Positions 43,658-52,134 of a stretch of 64,000 nt of DNA are shown here, one piece after another. The notes under the pieces were generated by a model. The model worked only from the letters and a program-made list of their open reading frames with translations, made no database searches and was not told the DNA's origin. The stretch's first letter is position 1; every line of letters begins with the position of its first letter. The position numbers were made by a program, and so were the translations under genes. The stretch covers positions 620,001 to 684,000 of the forward strand of contig OZ254088.1 of assembly GCA_965267605.1 (NCBI GenBank), written 5' to 3'. Origin of the DNA: G965267605 sp965267605. Lineage in GTDB: Bacteria > Bacteroidota > Bacteroidia > Flavobacteriales_E > Vicingaceae.

Positions 43658-44041
43658 ATGTCTATCGAGATTGATGAGAAGGACATCAATAAGTTCATTG
43701 TTGTCGGAGATCGGGTGCTGATCAAGCCTAAATCCCCGGAGCTGCAAACCAAATCCGGATTGTATTTGCCGCCAACGGTTGCAGAACAGGAAAAGCTGGC
43801 TAGCGGATATGTAATTAAGGTAGGACCAGGTTATCCCATACCGGCCATCACGGATGCTGACGAACCGTGGAAGGACAATGCAAATGATGTGAAGTATGTG
43901 CCACTTCAACCAAAAGAGGGAGACCTGGCTGTTTACTTGCAAAATTCGGGCTATGAAATCGAGTTTAAAGGTGAGAAATACCTGATCATGCCACATAGTT
44001 CGGTTCTTCTGCTTATCAGAGATGAAGGGCTTTTCGAGTAA
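43658..44041 (+). CDS. GroES-like co-chaperonin family protein
   Basis: A 127-residue protein of the GroES fold: FIVVGDRVLIKPKSPELQTKSG at the start, then VIKVGPG, a GDLAVY strand and the closing EFKGEKYLIMPHSS. The start at 43658 is supported by a taagga ribosome-binding sequence; the upstream frame overlaps nth. It is longer than ordinary GroES (about 95) because of an insertion with DADEPWKDNANDV in the middle, and no groEL is adjacent. It may be a specialised paralog rather than the main co-chaperonin. Confidence 0.8.
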   Translation: MSIEIDEKDINKFIVVGDRVLIKPKSPELQTKSGLYLPPTVAEQEKLASGYVIKVGPGYPIPAITDADEPWKDNANDVKYVPLQPKEGDLAVYLQNSGYEIEFKGEKYLIMPHSSVLLLIRDEGLFE

Positions 44042-44070
44042 GTAGAAATACCATTGTCGAAATAAATGAC

Positions 44071-44101
44071 AAATAAATGTCAATATATCTGACATTTATT
44101 T
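44071..44101. promoter_or_regulatory. Perfect 12-base inverted repeat upstream of bcp
   Basis: aaataaatgtca and tgacatttattt enclose a seven-base spacer atatatc. A further direct copy aaataaatgac adjoins on the left (44060-44070). AT-rich arms and no T-run make a terminator unlikely. It lies in the 162 bases between the GroES-like stop and the bcp start, so an operator for the peroxiredoxin gene is the best reading. Confidence 0.5.
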
Positions 44102-44203
44102 CTATATTGCGCTATCAAAGTGCATAACTTGTTCAAATCTACCATCACATTTCAACCCATTTCGACCGCTTATAGGGTACTTTCGTTAGACAAACAGAGC
44201 GGT

Positions 44204-44668
44204 ATGTTTCATTTGAAAAAAGGCGATAAGGCGCCAACGGAATTGGGCGTTGATGAGAACGGTAATCACATCAGTTTAAAGGATTATGAAGGCAAGAAAG
44301 TGGTTTTGTTCTTCTATCCGCGTGACAATACTCCTACGTGTACGGAAGAGGCGTGTAATCTGAGAGACAATTACAGTTTGTTGAAGAAAGAGGGATTCGC
44401 GGTGATTGGGGTAAGTACCGATACAGAAAGGAAGCATCAGAATTTTATCAAGAAGCATCAATTACCATTTCCGTTGATAGCAGATACCGAAATGGGTCTG
44501 GTCAATGACTATGGAGTATGGGGTGAGAAAAAATTCATGGGGCGCGTGTTCGATGGAATTCATCGTACAACGTTTGTTATTGACGAAACAGGAAAGGTCG
44601 AACACATTATTAATAAAGTGCGCGCGAAGGAGCATGCACAGCAGATACTGGAAGAATTAGAAAAATAA
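44204..44668 (+). CDS. bcp: Thiol peroxidase (peroxiredoxin BCP type)
   Basis: A 154-residue peroxiredoxin that reduces peroxides using thioredoxin. The peroxidatic cysteine is in PTCTEEACNLRD (C46) with the resolving C51, matching atypical two-cysteine BCP proteins. The start at 44204 is chosen over an earlier ATG at 44120 because MFHLKKGDKAP is the family start. A near-consensus box TACTTTCG lies 18 bases upstream. recA follows 64 bases later. Confidence 0.93.
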   Translation: MFHLKKGDKAPTELGVDENGNHISLKDYEGKKVVLFFYPRDNTPTCTEEACNLRDNYSLLKKEGFAVIGVSTDTERKHQNFIKKHQLPFPLIADTEMGLVNDYGVWGEKKFMGRVFDGIHRTTFVIDETGKVEHIINKVRAKEHAQQILEELEK

Positions 44669-44732
44669 TTTCACACCGTAAATAGGTTACGGTCTGGCCC
44701 AATTACTTTGACGAAAATTAAAGATTTGACTT

Positions 44733-45755
44733 ATGGCAACTGAAACAAAAGAAAAAGATCAAAGTGCTGAAAAGCTGAAAGCACTACAGCTAACGCTCGA
44801 CCGTATGGAAAAGGTATACGGTAAAGGCGCGGTTATGAAATTAGGTGATCAGGCCGTGGAGAACGTGGATGTTATTCCATCTGGTTCTATCGCGCTTGAC
44901 AACGCTTTAGGTATTCAAGGATATCCTAAAGGAAGGGTTGTTGAGATCTATGGCCCTGAATCTTCAGGAAAGACTACCCTGGCAATTCATGCAATTGCAG
45001 AAGTTCAAAAGCAGGGGGGCATCGCTGCGATCGTTGATGCAGAACATGCATTCGACAAATTCTATGCTGAGAAATTGGGGGTTGATACTGACAACCTGTT
45101 GATCTCACAACCAGACAATGGTGAGCAGGCATTGGAAATTGCAGATAATCTGATTCGTTCAGGGGCCATAGATTTATTAATCATTGACTCTGTGGCTGCG
45201 TTAACACCGCAAGCGGAGATCGAAGGTGAAATGGGTGATTCTCAAATGGGTCTGCAGGCACGATTGATGTCTAAGGCATTGAGGAAGCTTACAGGCTCCA
45301 TTTCCAAGGCGAATTGCTGTTGCATCTTCATTAACCAACTGCGTGAGAAGATCGGTGTAATGTTCGGTAACCCTGAAACAACAACCGGTGGTAATGCATT
45401 GAAGTTCTACGCATCCATTCGAATGGACATCAGAAGAATCGGGCAGATCAAAAATGGAGATGAGATCGTTGGTAACAGAACGCGTGTAAAGATTGTTAAG
45501 AACAAAGTAGCCCCACCTTTCAGAAAGGCTGAATTCGACATCATGTACGGAGGAGGTGTTTCTAAGACCGGGGAAATCATCGACATCGGTGTTGAGCATA
45601 ACATCATCCAGAAAAGTGGAAGCTGGTTTAGCTATGGTGATGTGAAGCTTGGACAAGGTAGAGATGCAGTAAAGAATCTTCTCGAAGACAATCCAGAATT
45701 GTTGGAAGAGTTGACGGCTAAAATAAAAGAGGCCATAAGCCAGGTCACAGAGTGA
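44733..45755 (+). CDS. recA: Recombinase RecA
   Basis: A 340-residue strand-exchange ATPase that also triggers the SOS response. The Walker A GPESSGKTTLA, the conserved SRMDIRRIG-like strand (IRMDIRRIGQIK) and NKVAPPFRKAEFDIMYG are present. It ends normally and is followed by a strong terminator. Upstream, attactttgacg resembles a -7 box with one spacer base missing. No LexA-type palindrome is recognised nearby. Confidence 0.98.
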   Translation: MATETKEKDQSAEKLKALQLTLDRMEKVYGKGAVMKLGDQAVENVDVIPSGSIALDNALGIQGYPKGRVVEIYGPESSGKTTLAIHAIAEVQKQGGIAAIVDAEHAFDKFYAEKLGVDTDNLLISQPDNGEQALEIADNLIRSGAIDLLIIDSVAALTPQAEIEGEMGDSQMGLQARLMSKALRKLTGSISKANCCCIFINQLREKIGVMFGNPETTTGGNALKFYASIRMDIRRIGQIKNGDEIVGNRTRVKIVKNKVAPPFRKAEFDIMYGGGVSKTGEIIDIGVEHNIIQKSGSWFSYGDVKLGQGRDAVKNLLEDNPELLEELTAKIKEAISQVTE

Positions 45756-45767
45756 TGCTGGATTTCT

Positions 45768-45775
45768 TAACTTTG
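45768..45775 (+). promoter_or_regulatory. -7 box of the TPR lipoprotein gene
   Basis: TAACTTTG matches TAnnTTTG exactly and ends one base before the recA terminator stem. Transcription would begin inside the hairpin sequence and give a leader of about 27 bases. Confidence 0.4.
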
Positions 45776-45805
45776 AGTCCCTCTGGTTACAGAGGGACTT
45801 TTTTT
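45776..45805 (+). terminator. recA rho-independent terminator
   Basis: A perfect 10-pair stem (agtccctctg with cagagggact) with loop gtta, then seven Ts. It starts 20 bases after the recA stop and ends four bases before the next start codon. Confidence 0.9.
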
Positions 45806-45809
45806 GTTT

Positions 45810-46874
45810 ATGAAGCTTAGGTTGTTACCCATATTGTTCGCATTCATCGGTTTGATCGGCTGTGGTGAAGATGTGAATCCGGAAGATGGTGGATCAGGCC
45901 AAGATACATTGGCCACATTGCCGCAGGGAAAAGATTCTGTGATTGCAAGATTGGATGTAGCGTTGCGTGATGATATCAGCAATGCATCCCTTTACCATCA
46001 GCGTGCGAAACGCTACGGACAACTTGGAGAATTCATGTTTGCCGAGCAAGACATTCTAAGGGCATTGAACCTCGATTCTAAGAACTGCGGCTACAATGTG
46101 ACGTATTCGAATTTGTTCCTTCTACAGAACAAATTGTCTGAGGCAGAAGAAGTGTTGCAGAACATCCTGCGCGTAAATGATCAATGTCCGAACGTATTCA
46201 TTGCATTGGGAGATGTTTACCTCTACAGGCGGGAGAACAAGAAATCCATCGAATATCTGGATGAGGCATTGAAACTGGATGTTTACAATGCCATTGCCTA
46301 CTACAAGAAGGGGATCAACTTCATGGAGATGGGAGATACCACCACGGCTATTTCATCCATGCAGACGGCTGTGGAGCAGGATGGCAATTTTTATGATGCC
46401 TACGTTCAACTTGGTGTATTAATGGCCGGCAAAGGTGATCCTTTGGCGGAAGATTACTACAAGGCGGCCCTGCGTTTGGATACGAACAGCGTTGAGGTGA
46501 TGTATAATCTGGGAATACACTACCAGCAAACGGACAAGTACAACGAAGCGATCAAGATCTACAACGATATCACCAAGAAGGCGCCTAAATTCAAAGAGGC
46601 GTACTTCAATCTTGGGTATATCCATATGGTTCTGCTAAAGGCTTATCAACCGGCTATTCCCTATTTCACAAAGGCCATTGAACTTGACCCAAGTATGTAC
46701 TATCAGGCCTACTATAATAGGGGATACTGCTACGAGCTTATCGGAGATATTGGCAATGCAGAGAAAGACTACCGAAAGGCGCTGGACATTAGACCGGATT
46801 ATACACTGGCCGCCCAGGGAATTGGTCGCGTTAAAGGCGAGTTGACTCCCGACAATAAACCTGTTGGCCAGTAA
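45810..46874 (+). CDS. TPR-repeat lipoprotein
   Basis: A 354-residue predicted lipoprotein (lipobox LIGCGED) with about eight tetratricopeptide repeats from residue 40 on, such as AEQDILRALNLDSKN, AIAYYKKGINFMEMGDT and EAYFNLGYIHM. TPR lipoproteins scaffold protein complexes at the outer membrane. The ATG lies only four bases after the recA terminator T-run, leaving no Shine-Dalgarno site. Convergent with the Ycf48-like gene, one base apart. Confidence 0.85.
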   Translation: MKLRLLPILFAFIGLIGCGEDVNPEDGGSGQDTLATLPQGKDSVIARLDVALRDDISNASLYHQRAKRYGQLGEFMFAEQDILRALNLDSKNCGYNVTYSNLFLLQNKLSEAEEVLQNILRVNDQCPNVFIALGDVYLYRRENKKSIEYLDEALKLDVYNAIAYYKKGINFMEMGDTTTAISSMQTAVEQDGNFYDAYVQLGVLMAGKGDPLAEDYYKAALRLDTNSVEVMYNLGIHYQQTDKYNEAIKIYNDITKKAPKFKEAYFNLGYIHMVLLKAYQPAIPYFTKAIELDPSMYYQAYYNRGYCYELIGDIGNAEKDYRKALDIRPDYTLAAQGIGRVKGELTPDNKPVGQ

Positions 46875-46875
46875 G

Positions 46876-48063
46876 CTAGTTCAGAATAATCTTCTTAACC
46901 TCTGTTGCTTCACCTGAAGAAACGCGCAGTACGTAAACACCTTTGGCTTGTTCCGTAAGATCAAGTTGCTGATTGCCTGCAACCATTTTCCTACGCGTGA
47001 TCAGCTTACCTGAAAGGTCTCGTACCTCAACTTCTGCAGGTCCTTGCTTCAGTTGCACATTAAATAGACCCTTGCTTGGATTCGGATAAACTGAAACAAG
47101 GTCTGCGTTGCGTACTTCAGAAATTCCAACAGGAACTCCAGAATTGAATTTCAGTATGATGTTCGCAGTGGAGGATCCGCCAACACACCAGCCAACGCTG
47201 TCTGCTGAGAAATGAATGCCATTCAAATCAAGTGAAGTTCCCGATGTCATCGATTGCCAGTTTCCACCACCATTCAAGGTCTGGTAGATCAAGCCGCCAT
47301 CACCACAGATATATCCCTTGCTAGCGTTAATGAAACAAACATCATTCAATTGTGTGGTGATCGGAGCTAGAACTCCTACCCATGATGCTCCTGCGCTTGT
47401 CGTTTTTAGAATCGCACCACCAGCGCCTACAGCGTAGCCCGTGTTTGCATCCCCAAACCACACGTCCTTAAGGTTTGCAGTGGTGCCTGAGGTAAGCGTA
47501 GTCCAGGAAGTCCCCCCATTCGTTGTCTTAAGGATCGTTCCATTGTTACCCACTGCGTAGCCCACTGTGGCACTTGTAAAGTGAACTCCATGAAGATCCT
47601 GTGTAGTTCCTGACGTAACTGGTGTCCAGCTGCTGCCAGCGTTTGTGGTTATTTCGATTTTACCACCGATACCTACGATGCATCCATTGTTTAGGCTGGT
47701 CTTCCAATTCCCTAATATTCCAGTGGGCTTTCCAGCGCTTAGCGTAACACCGGAAGTGGCACCAAGTTCAACTTGCCATGTGGATGTAGTGGCTGAATGT
47801 GAGAAGTAAAGTGTGTTGTCGCCTGCATTGATGTCGTCAAACAGATCACCACCGGCTTGGAAGTTGCTAACCCAGGATGCTCCGCCATCAGTTGTTTTGA
47901 TAACCACCTCAGCGCCCGAAGCACCGATTAACGTATTGTTAATCGAATAGACCGCATACAACTCTTGTGTTATACCTGATGGAGGTGTTTGTTGAATCCA
48001 TTGTTGTGCAGAAACAGATAGGAAAGCAGCACATGCGGCTGCAAGTAGTATAGATTTTTTCAT
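46876..48063 (-). CDS. T9SS type A protein with Ycf48-like propeller
   Basis: A 395-residue secreted protein. A signal peptide (MKKSILLAAACAAFLSVSAQ) is followed by a beta propeller of Ycf48/BNR type with repeated GGxSW units at roughly 45-residue spacing (GGASWVSN, AGSSWTPV, GGTSWTTL, AGASWVG, GGGNWQSM). The end is a type A sorting domain (VYPNPSKGLFNVQL then KGVYVLRVSSG). Its start at 48063 fits a promoter box 20 bases upstream. Ligand unknown. Confidence 0.87.
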   Translation of the reverse strand: MKKSILLAAACAAFLSVSAQQWIQQTPPSGITQELYAVYSINNTLIGASGAEVVIKTTDGGASWVSNFQAGGDLFDDINAGDNTLYFSHSATTSTWQVELGATSGVTLSAGKPTGILGNWKTSLNNGCIVGIGGKIEITTNAGSSWTPVTSGTTQDLHGVHFTSATVGYAVGNNGTILKTTNGGTSWTTLTSGTTANLKDVWFGDANTGYAVGAGGAILKTTSAGASWVGVLAPITTQLNDVCFINASKGYICGDGGLIYQTLNGGGNWQSMTSGTSLDLNGIHFSADSVGWCVGGSSTANIILKFNSGVPVGISEVRNADLVSVYPNPSKGLFNVQLKQGPAEVEVRDLSGKLITRRKMVAGNQQLDLTEQAKGVYVLRVSSGEATEVKKIILN

Positions 48064-48083
48064 AGTACGGTTGGTTGGTAAAG

Positions 48084-48116
48084 CAAAGATAATCAACCGT
48101 TTAAATTGGCAATCAA
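48084..48116 (-). promoter_or_regulatory. Promoter of the Ycf48-like gene with flanking inverted repeat
   Basis: TATCTTTG (48084-48091, minus strand) with a TTG at 48114-48116 and a 22-base spacer fits the Bacteroidota promoter. Perfect seven-base arms acggttg (48067-48073) and caaccgt (48094-48100) bracket the -7 box. Confidence 0.6.
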
Positions 48117-49921
48117 TTAACGATCCACTTCCTGGTTATGGAGGAATTCATTGTCGTTATTTTGACAAAATATATCCCACCAGGTAATCGTGTTGCTAGC
48201 TCAATCTTATTTGATCCCAGGTTTACCACCAGCGTTGTATGATGTACGCGTTGACCATTGCTGGCGTACACCTCAACAGCTACCCGTTGGTTCTGATCGA
48301 GTGATAGTAACAATGATGTTTGGCCTGTTGAAGGATTGGGTATGAGCTTTACTGTTTCTTTCGCTCCCAATGTTTTAACGTCAAGCGTGGTACATGTAGT
48401 TAGCAGTCCACGGTTAAAGAACCTGGGACATATCTTCCAGTAATTCGCTCCACCGTACAATGTGCTATCCGCCAGCACGAAAAGGTGTGCAGCATCCTGC
48501 ATACTCATTCCAGGGGCATAGCTGTACATGGATTCCAGTAATAGCTTATCGTTCAGGTCACGACCCAGATCACTCCAGAGCTCCATCAACACACCGCACC
48601 AAAGGTCAGTATGTTCGTAGATATTTCCTCCAAACGTTACCGCTGCATAACTCTTAGTAGTAAGCGCTGAACGCCCATTCCAGTATTCATTATGACCATC
48701 CCAGGTGTATACATCCTGCCACCGAAAAGGGTTGATATTGCGGGAATAAGAGGTCGCTATGTAATCACAGTTGGCTTCTTCGAGGTTTTGTCTTTCCGTT
48801 CCGCTATTCGTTCCAGGAGCTGCGGAGTGGGAAATGGCGTGCGTGTATTCGTGAACAATCACATCTGCATCTTCTGCATCATCAACACCACCTTCTCCAT
48901 ACGTGAGTTCCGGTGGATTTGGGCCACTATTGAATGTGCTATTGTCCGTGCCATTGAGTCCATGTGCATCCACCCGAATCTGATAGTTGACCAGTGTATT
49001 GTAGCCAAGCTTATTGATGTGCTGCTTGATTCGGCTAATGTGATAGAATGCATTCGCATCTTCAAAGCCGCTTTCTGAGCGCATATAAAAGAAGCTATCC
49101 ACCGGTAATGTGGGGATAGTTGTGACGGGAGGAGAATGCTCTGCTATGGTTACGAATGCGTTTGCCAATGTGAAATTCCCAGCTGAGTAATTCCCGGTAC
49201 AGGTGTCAGTGACTCTTTGGTTGTTCAGCGTGCTTGCGTCTGCATCGTTGTTGTCAGTATAGCCGCCACCGTAGTACTGCCCTGCACTGGTTAGAGGATC
49301 TGGATTAAAGACCTTAACCCTTATCAGCGTATCACCATCAAAATATTCGATCATATCTCTATGGTTAAGAACTCCTGATTCTTGAACTATACTGTGCATA
49401 TGCTGGCAATTACCTGGCGTATGATCAATAAGGTTGGCAGCAGAAAGCTGATCGTCAATCATCACATAAACAGCATCAATTCCGTTAACGGTAATTGCTT
49501 TTTCAAAATGATCGAGTAGAAGAGTAGTAGATGTTTTGCTGTTCAACCGATGAAGAGGTGGAGTCACTTTGCAATGGTAAGTGTTGTGAAACACAGAAAG
49601 TACGACACCATCTTTGCTGCAATTCACCTTGACAAAATGGTCCAGTAACCTAATGCCTGACAAGTATTGGTGGAACAGGTAATGTTCCCCGGTTTTACTT
49701 GAGGTATGATGGGTAAGTTTCAATGTGCTGTACTGGTCGTTCGGGTGAAGGAAGCGTGCTGTAGCGAATTGGTGCACAGTGTACCTATCAGATTTCCCTA
49801 GCTTGTGCTTTGCGTAAACAGCCAGACACTTCATTTGGGGATTCCTGCCAGTTCTAGCTCTTTGGGCCAGGGTAACCTGGGTAAAGGCCATCAACAGTGC
49901 TATGGGCAGGAATCTGTTCAC
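48113..49921 (-). CDS. T9SS type A metallopeptidase (M4/M36-like)
   Basis: A 602-residue secreted zinc peptidase. It has a signal peptide (IALLMAFTQVTLAQ) and a fungalysin/thermolysin-type propeptide (about 60-170, with YLSGIRLLDHFVKVN). The catalytic domain has HEYTHAISH as HExxH and the downstream EEANCDYIA supplying the third ligand. A C-terminal type A sorting domain (LIPNPSTGQTSLLLS then GGIYFVKI) ends the protein. It is the last gene of a run with ribD, an EamA transporter, yigZ and a methyltransferase. Confidence 0.88.
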   Translation of the reverse strand: MNRFLPIALLMAFTQVTLAQRARTGRNPQMKCLAVYAKHKLGKSDRYTVHQFATARFLHPNDQYSTLKLTHHTSSKTGEHYLFHQYLSGIRLLDHFVKVNCSKDGVVLSVFHNTYHCKVTPPLHRLNSKTSTTLLLDHFEKAITVNGIDAVYVMIDDQLSAANLIDHTPGNCQHMHSIVQESGVLNHRDMIEYFDGDTLIRVKVFNPDPLTSAGQYYGGGYTDNNDADASTLNNQRVTDTCTGNYSAGNFTLANAFVTIAEHSPPVTTIPTLPVDSFFYMRSESGFEDANAFYHISRIKQHINKLGYNTLVNYQIRVDAHGLNGTDNSTFNSGPNPPELTYGEGGVDDAEDADVIVHEYTHAISHSAAPGTNSGTERQNLEEANCDYIATSYSRNINPFRWQDVYTWDGHNEYWNGRSALTTKSYAAVTFGGNIYEHTDLWCGVLMELWSDLGRDLNDKLLLESMYSYAPGMSMQDAAHLFVLADSTLYGGANYWKICPRFFNRGLLTTCTTLDVKTLGAKETVKLIPNPSTGQTSLLLSLDQNQRVAVEVYASNGQRVHHTTLVVNLGSNKIELATRLPGGIYFVKITTMNSSITRKWIVN

Positions 49922-49923
49922 GG

Positions 49924-50694
49924 TTAGGTTTTTTGAATTACGCCTACGAATCGGCCGTTATCCTCTACCACCCAAAAGGGTGCGCCTGTTTGAACCGCAA
50001 ATTCACTGAACCCCAGGTTATCACCTATATCGTCCGAAATAAAAATGCCTTTTGAGCAAAGCGCATCCCACAAAAGTGGATAGGCCCACATACGACCAGT
50101 GTAGCTCTTGTCGCTATCGTAATGGCAAACATTTAGCTTCCCGGCCATGGTCTTTAATGCTTTGGGAAGTCCCTTTCTGTCTGAAGTGCGAAGCAATGTC
50201 CACGGTGTTCTTAATTCATCCGGAACGATACAGCCTACATACGGATCATTGTTCATGTGAACATAAGGCATGTCAACACTGATTAACGCTCCTGGCTTAC
50301 TTGTAAGATGCAGAAGGAATACTAGGGAGGACCAACCGTATGCGACACCCGTTTCAATGGCATGTATCTCACCCAGATTGGAAAGTATGGAATGCAGCAA
50401 GTCTAAATTTCCAGCTCCACCCATTTGAACGGGGGCTTCCTGTGCTTTCTGTTTTGCCTGGTTGAGATCATTGGCATGCTCCACATCAAAACTTTGTGCA
50501 GATTTGTTGAATCCAAGCCCATTGAGAACATCTTCGATTTGCACGGAGTGTTCCCTGGCCCAGGCCTCGGCAGCATCACGTGTTGCTTCCTTTTCTTTGT
50601 TTCGGCTGCGCATAGCGATGCTCCACCCCTGAGACCAGTATTTAGGTCTGGAGGCGAACCAAAAAAGGGTTTTGATTTTCTGCGCTACCGCCAT
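49924..50694 (-). CDS. Class I SAM-dependent methyltransferase
   Basis: A 256-residue cytoplasmic protein. The glycine-rich SAM loop is weak but recognisable as IHAIETGVAYGWSS, followed by the acidic end of strand 2 in SVDMPY and SDKSYTGRMWAYP typical of Methyltransf_24-like enzymes. The acceptor is not known. Two bases separate it from the genes on both sides. Confidence 0.7.
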   Translation of the reverse strand: MAVAQKIKTLFWFASRPKYWSQGWSIAMRSRNKEKEATRDAAEAWAREHSVQIEDVLNGLGFNKSAQSFDVEHANDLNQAKQKAQEAPVQMGGAGNLDLLHSILSNLGEIHAIETGVAYGWSSLVFLLHLTSKPGALISVDMPYVHMNNDPYVGCIVPDELRTPWTLLRTSDRKGLPKALKTMAGKLNVCHYDSDKSYTGRMWAYPLLWDALCSKGIFISDDIGDNLGFSEFAVQTGAPFWVVEDNGRFVGVIQKT

Positions 50695-50696
50695 GA

Positions 50697-51281
50697 TTAA
50701 TCGTTGTCCAAAGTTCCCAATTTCTTTAGTTGTGGTAGCAGGTGTTCGAATTCAGTCCGTGGTATTCTGAAATGCATGGTCATTCCATCCTCGTGGGATT
50801 GTGTTTCCAGGGGTGTCATTCCCACTTTATTGATTAGCTGCTGTAACTGCCCTATGGATTCATAACTCACCTTTAAGTTGAAGCTTTGCCATTCGACACG
50901 TTCCGTAAGTGTGGCGTTTTCCAGTGATTCTCTGGCCGCGGTCTTGTAAGCTGTGATTAGTCCACCAACACCAAGCTTGGTTCCTCCGAAGTACCGAACA
51001 ACTGCAACCAGCGTATCTGTAACATCGAAAGAGTGAAGTTGCCTCAAAATGGGTTGACCAGCAGACCCTGAAGGTTCCCCGTCATCGTTGGCCCGATAGT
51101 CTTGACCTTCCTTACCGAGAATGTAAGCGTAACACACATGACGAGCATCAGGATAACGTCTCTTGATCTCATCTAGGGCCTTTGTCACTTCACTGATGTT
51201 GGATACAGCATAGCTAAGCCCAATGAATTTGCTGCCTTTTTCCTTGTACAGGCTTTCTCCGCTTTGTTTAACCGTTCGCAT
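50697..51281 (-). CDS. YigZ/IMPACT-family protein
   Basis: A 194-residue protein of the YigZ (IMPACT) family, with SKFIGLSYAVSN at the start, RYPDARHVCYAYIL, NDDGEPSGSAGQPIL and YFGGTKLGVGGLI, all diagnostic. Members are linked to translation control and possibly RNA or nucleotide binding. The start at 51281 overlaps the 3' end of the transporter gene by 14 bases. Confidence 0.92.
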   Translation of the reverse strand: MRTVKQSGESLYKEKGSKFIGLSYAVSNISEVTKALDEIKRRYPDARHVCYAYILGKEGQDYRANDDGEPSGSAGQPILRQLHSFDVTDTLVAVVRYFGGTKLGVGGLITAYKTAARESLENATLTERVEWQSFNLKVSYESIGQLQQLINKVGMTPLETQSHEDGMTMHFRIPRTEFEHLLPQLKKLGTLDND

Positions 51282-52134
51282 TGGAATAGGATAGCATGAG
51301 CAAAATGAGACCAATAGACGATGCACTGATCCCTAACCAATTTAGTCGGGTGAGCCGCTCTCTGAAAATCACAAGCGCAAGTACAGTGGTGAAAATCACG
51401 ATCCCTACATTATTCAACGGGTAGATAACGGAGTTTTCAAACGTTTTAATAGCCAGTGTCTTCAGAAGGAAGTAGATAGAAGCATAATTCACTACGCCCA
51501 GGATGATTCCACCCACGACAGTGTTCCTGTTCAACTTCATTTTACCAGATATCAGCGCATAGGCTAACCCAAGTATGAACGCAACGCAGAATAAGGTAGG
51601 AATGAAGAGCGGGGTGTTGCTCTCGTTGAGAAAAGATACTTCGATGTACTTGATATATGTGTCAAGCAAACCGTTACTAACGAATATAATAAGTGGCAGG
51701 TAGAAGAGGGCTGGGTGATCCACCTTGTCAATCTTTGTGGCCATGAGGACACCCGCGAGCGTTACAATGATGGCAATTACTTTCATAGGTGAAACAGTAT
51801 CACCGTAAAGGAAAAATGCAAACACCACTGGGATAACAACTGACATCTTATTGCTTACCGCAGTTATTCCAGACCCAATCCTTTGGGCAGAAAGAGCAAT
51901 TAGAATGAACATCACGATGAAAGTTGCACCGATGATGACACCTCCAGTGAACCAATCGTGTTTCCACACCATTAGGTCAACTGGTTGAGGCTGAGCAATC
52001 GTTAAACCAAAAACCGCAGCGATCAGGTAGTTAAGAACGATAGCTGGAACGGTCTCCACGCCATAACGAGGAAAGAGCTTGAATAGAATGAACAATACCG
52101 ATGCCGAAGCAATAGAACAAAGCAGGTAGATCAT
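51268..52134 (-). CDS. EamA/DMT-family transporter
   Basis: A 288-residue inner-membrane protein with ten predicted helices of the drug/metabolite transporter type. The two-fold internal repeat is visible (GITAVSNKMSVVIPVVFAFF and VIYPLNNVGIVIFTTVLALV each precede a GD/RE loop). Substrate unknown. It overlaps ribD by ATGA. Confidence 0.85.
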   Translation of the reverse strand: MIYLLCSIASASVLFILFKLFPRYGVETVPAIVLNYLIAAVFGLTIAQPQPVDLMVWKHDWFTGGVIIGATFIVMFILIALSAQRIGSGITAVSNKMSVVIPVVFAFFLYGDTVSPMKVIAIIVTLAGVLMATKIDKVDHPALFYLPLIIFVSNGLLDTYIKYIEVSFLNESNTPLFIPTLFCVAFILGLAYALISGKMKLNRNTVVGGIILGVVNYASIYFLLKTLAIKTFENSVIYPLNNVGIVIFTTVLALVIFRERLTRLNWLGISASSIGLILLMLSYSNANG

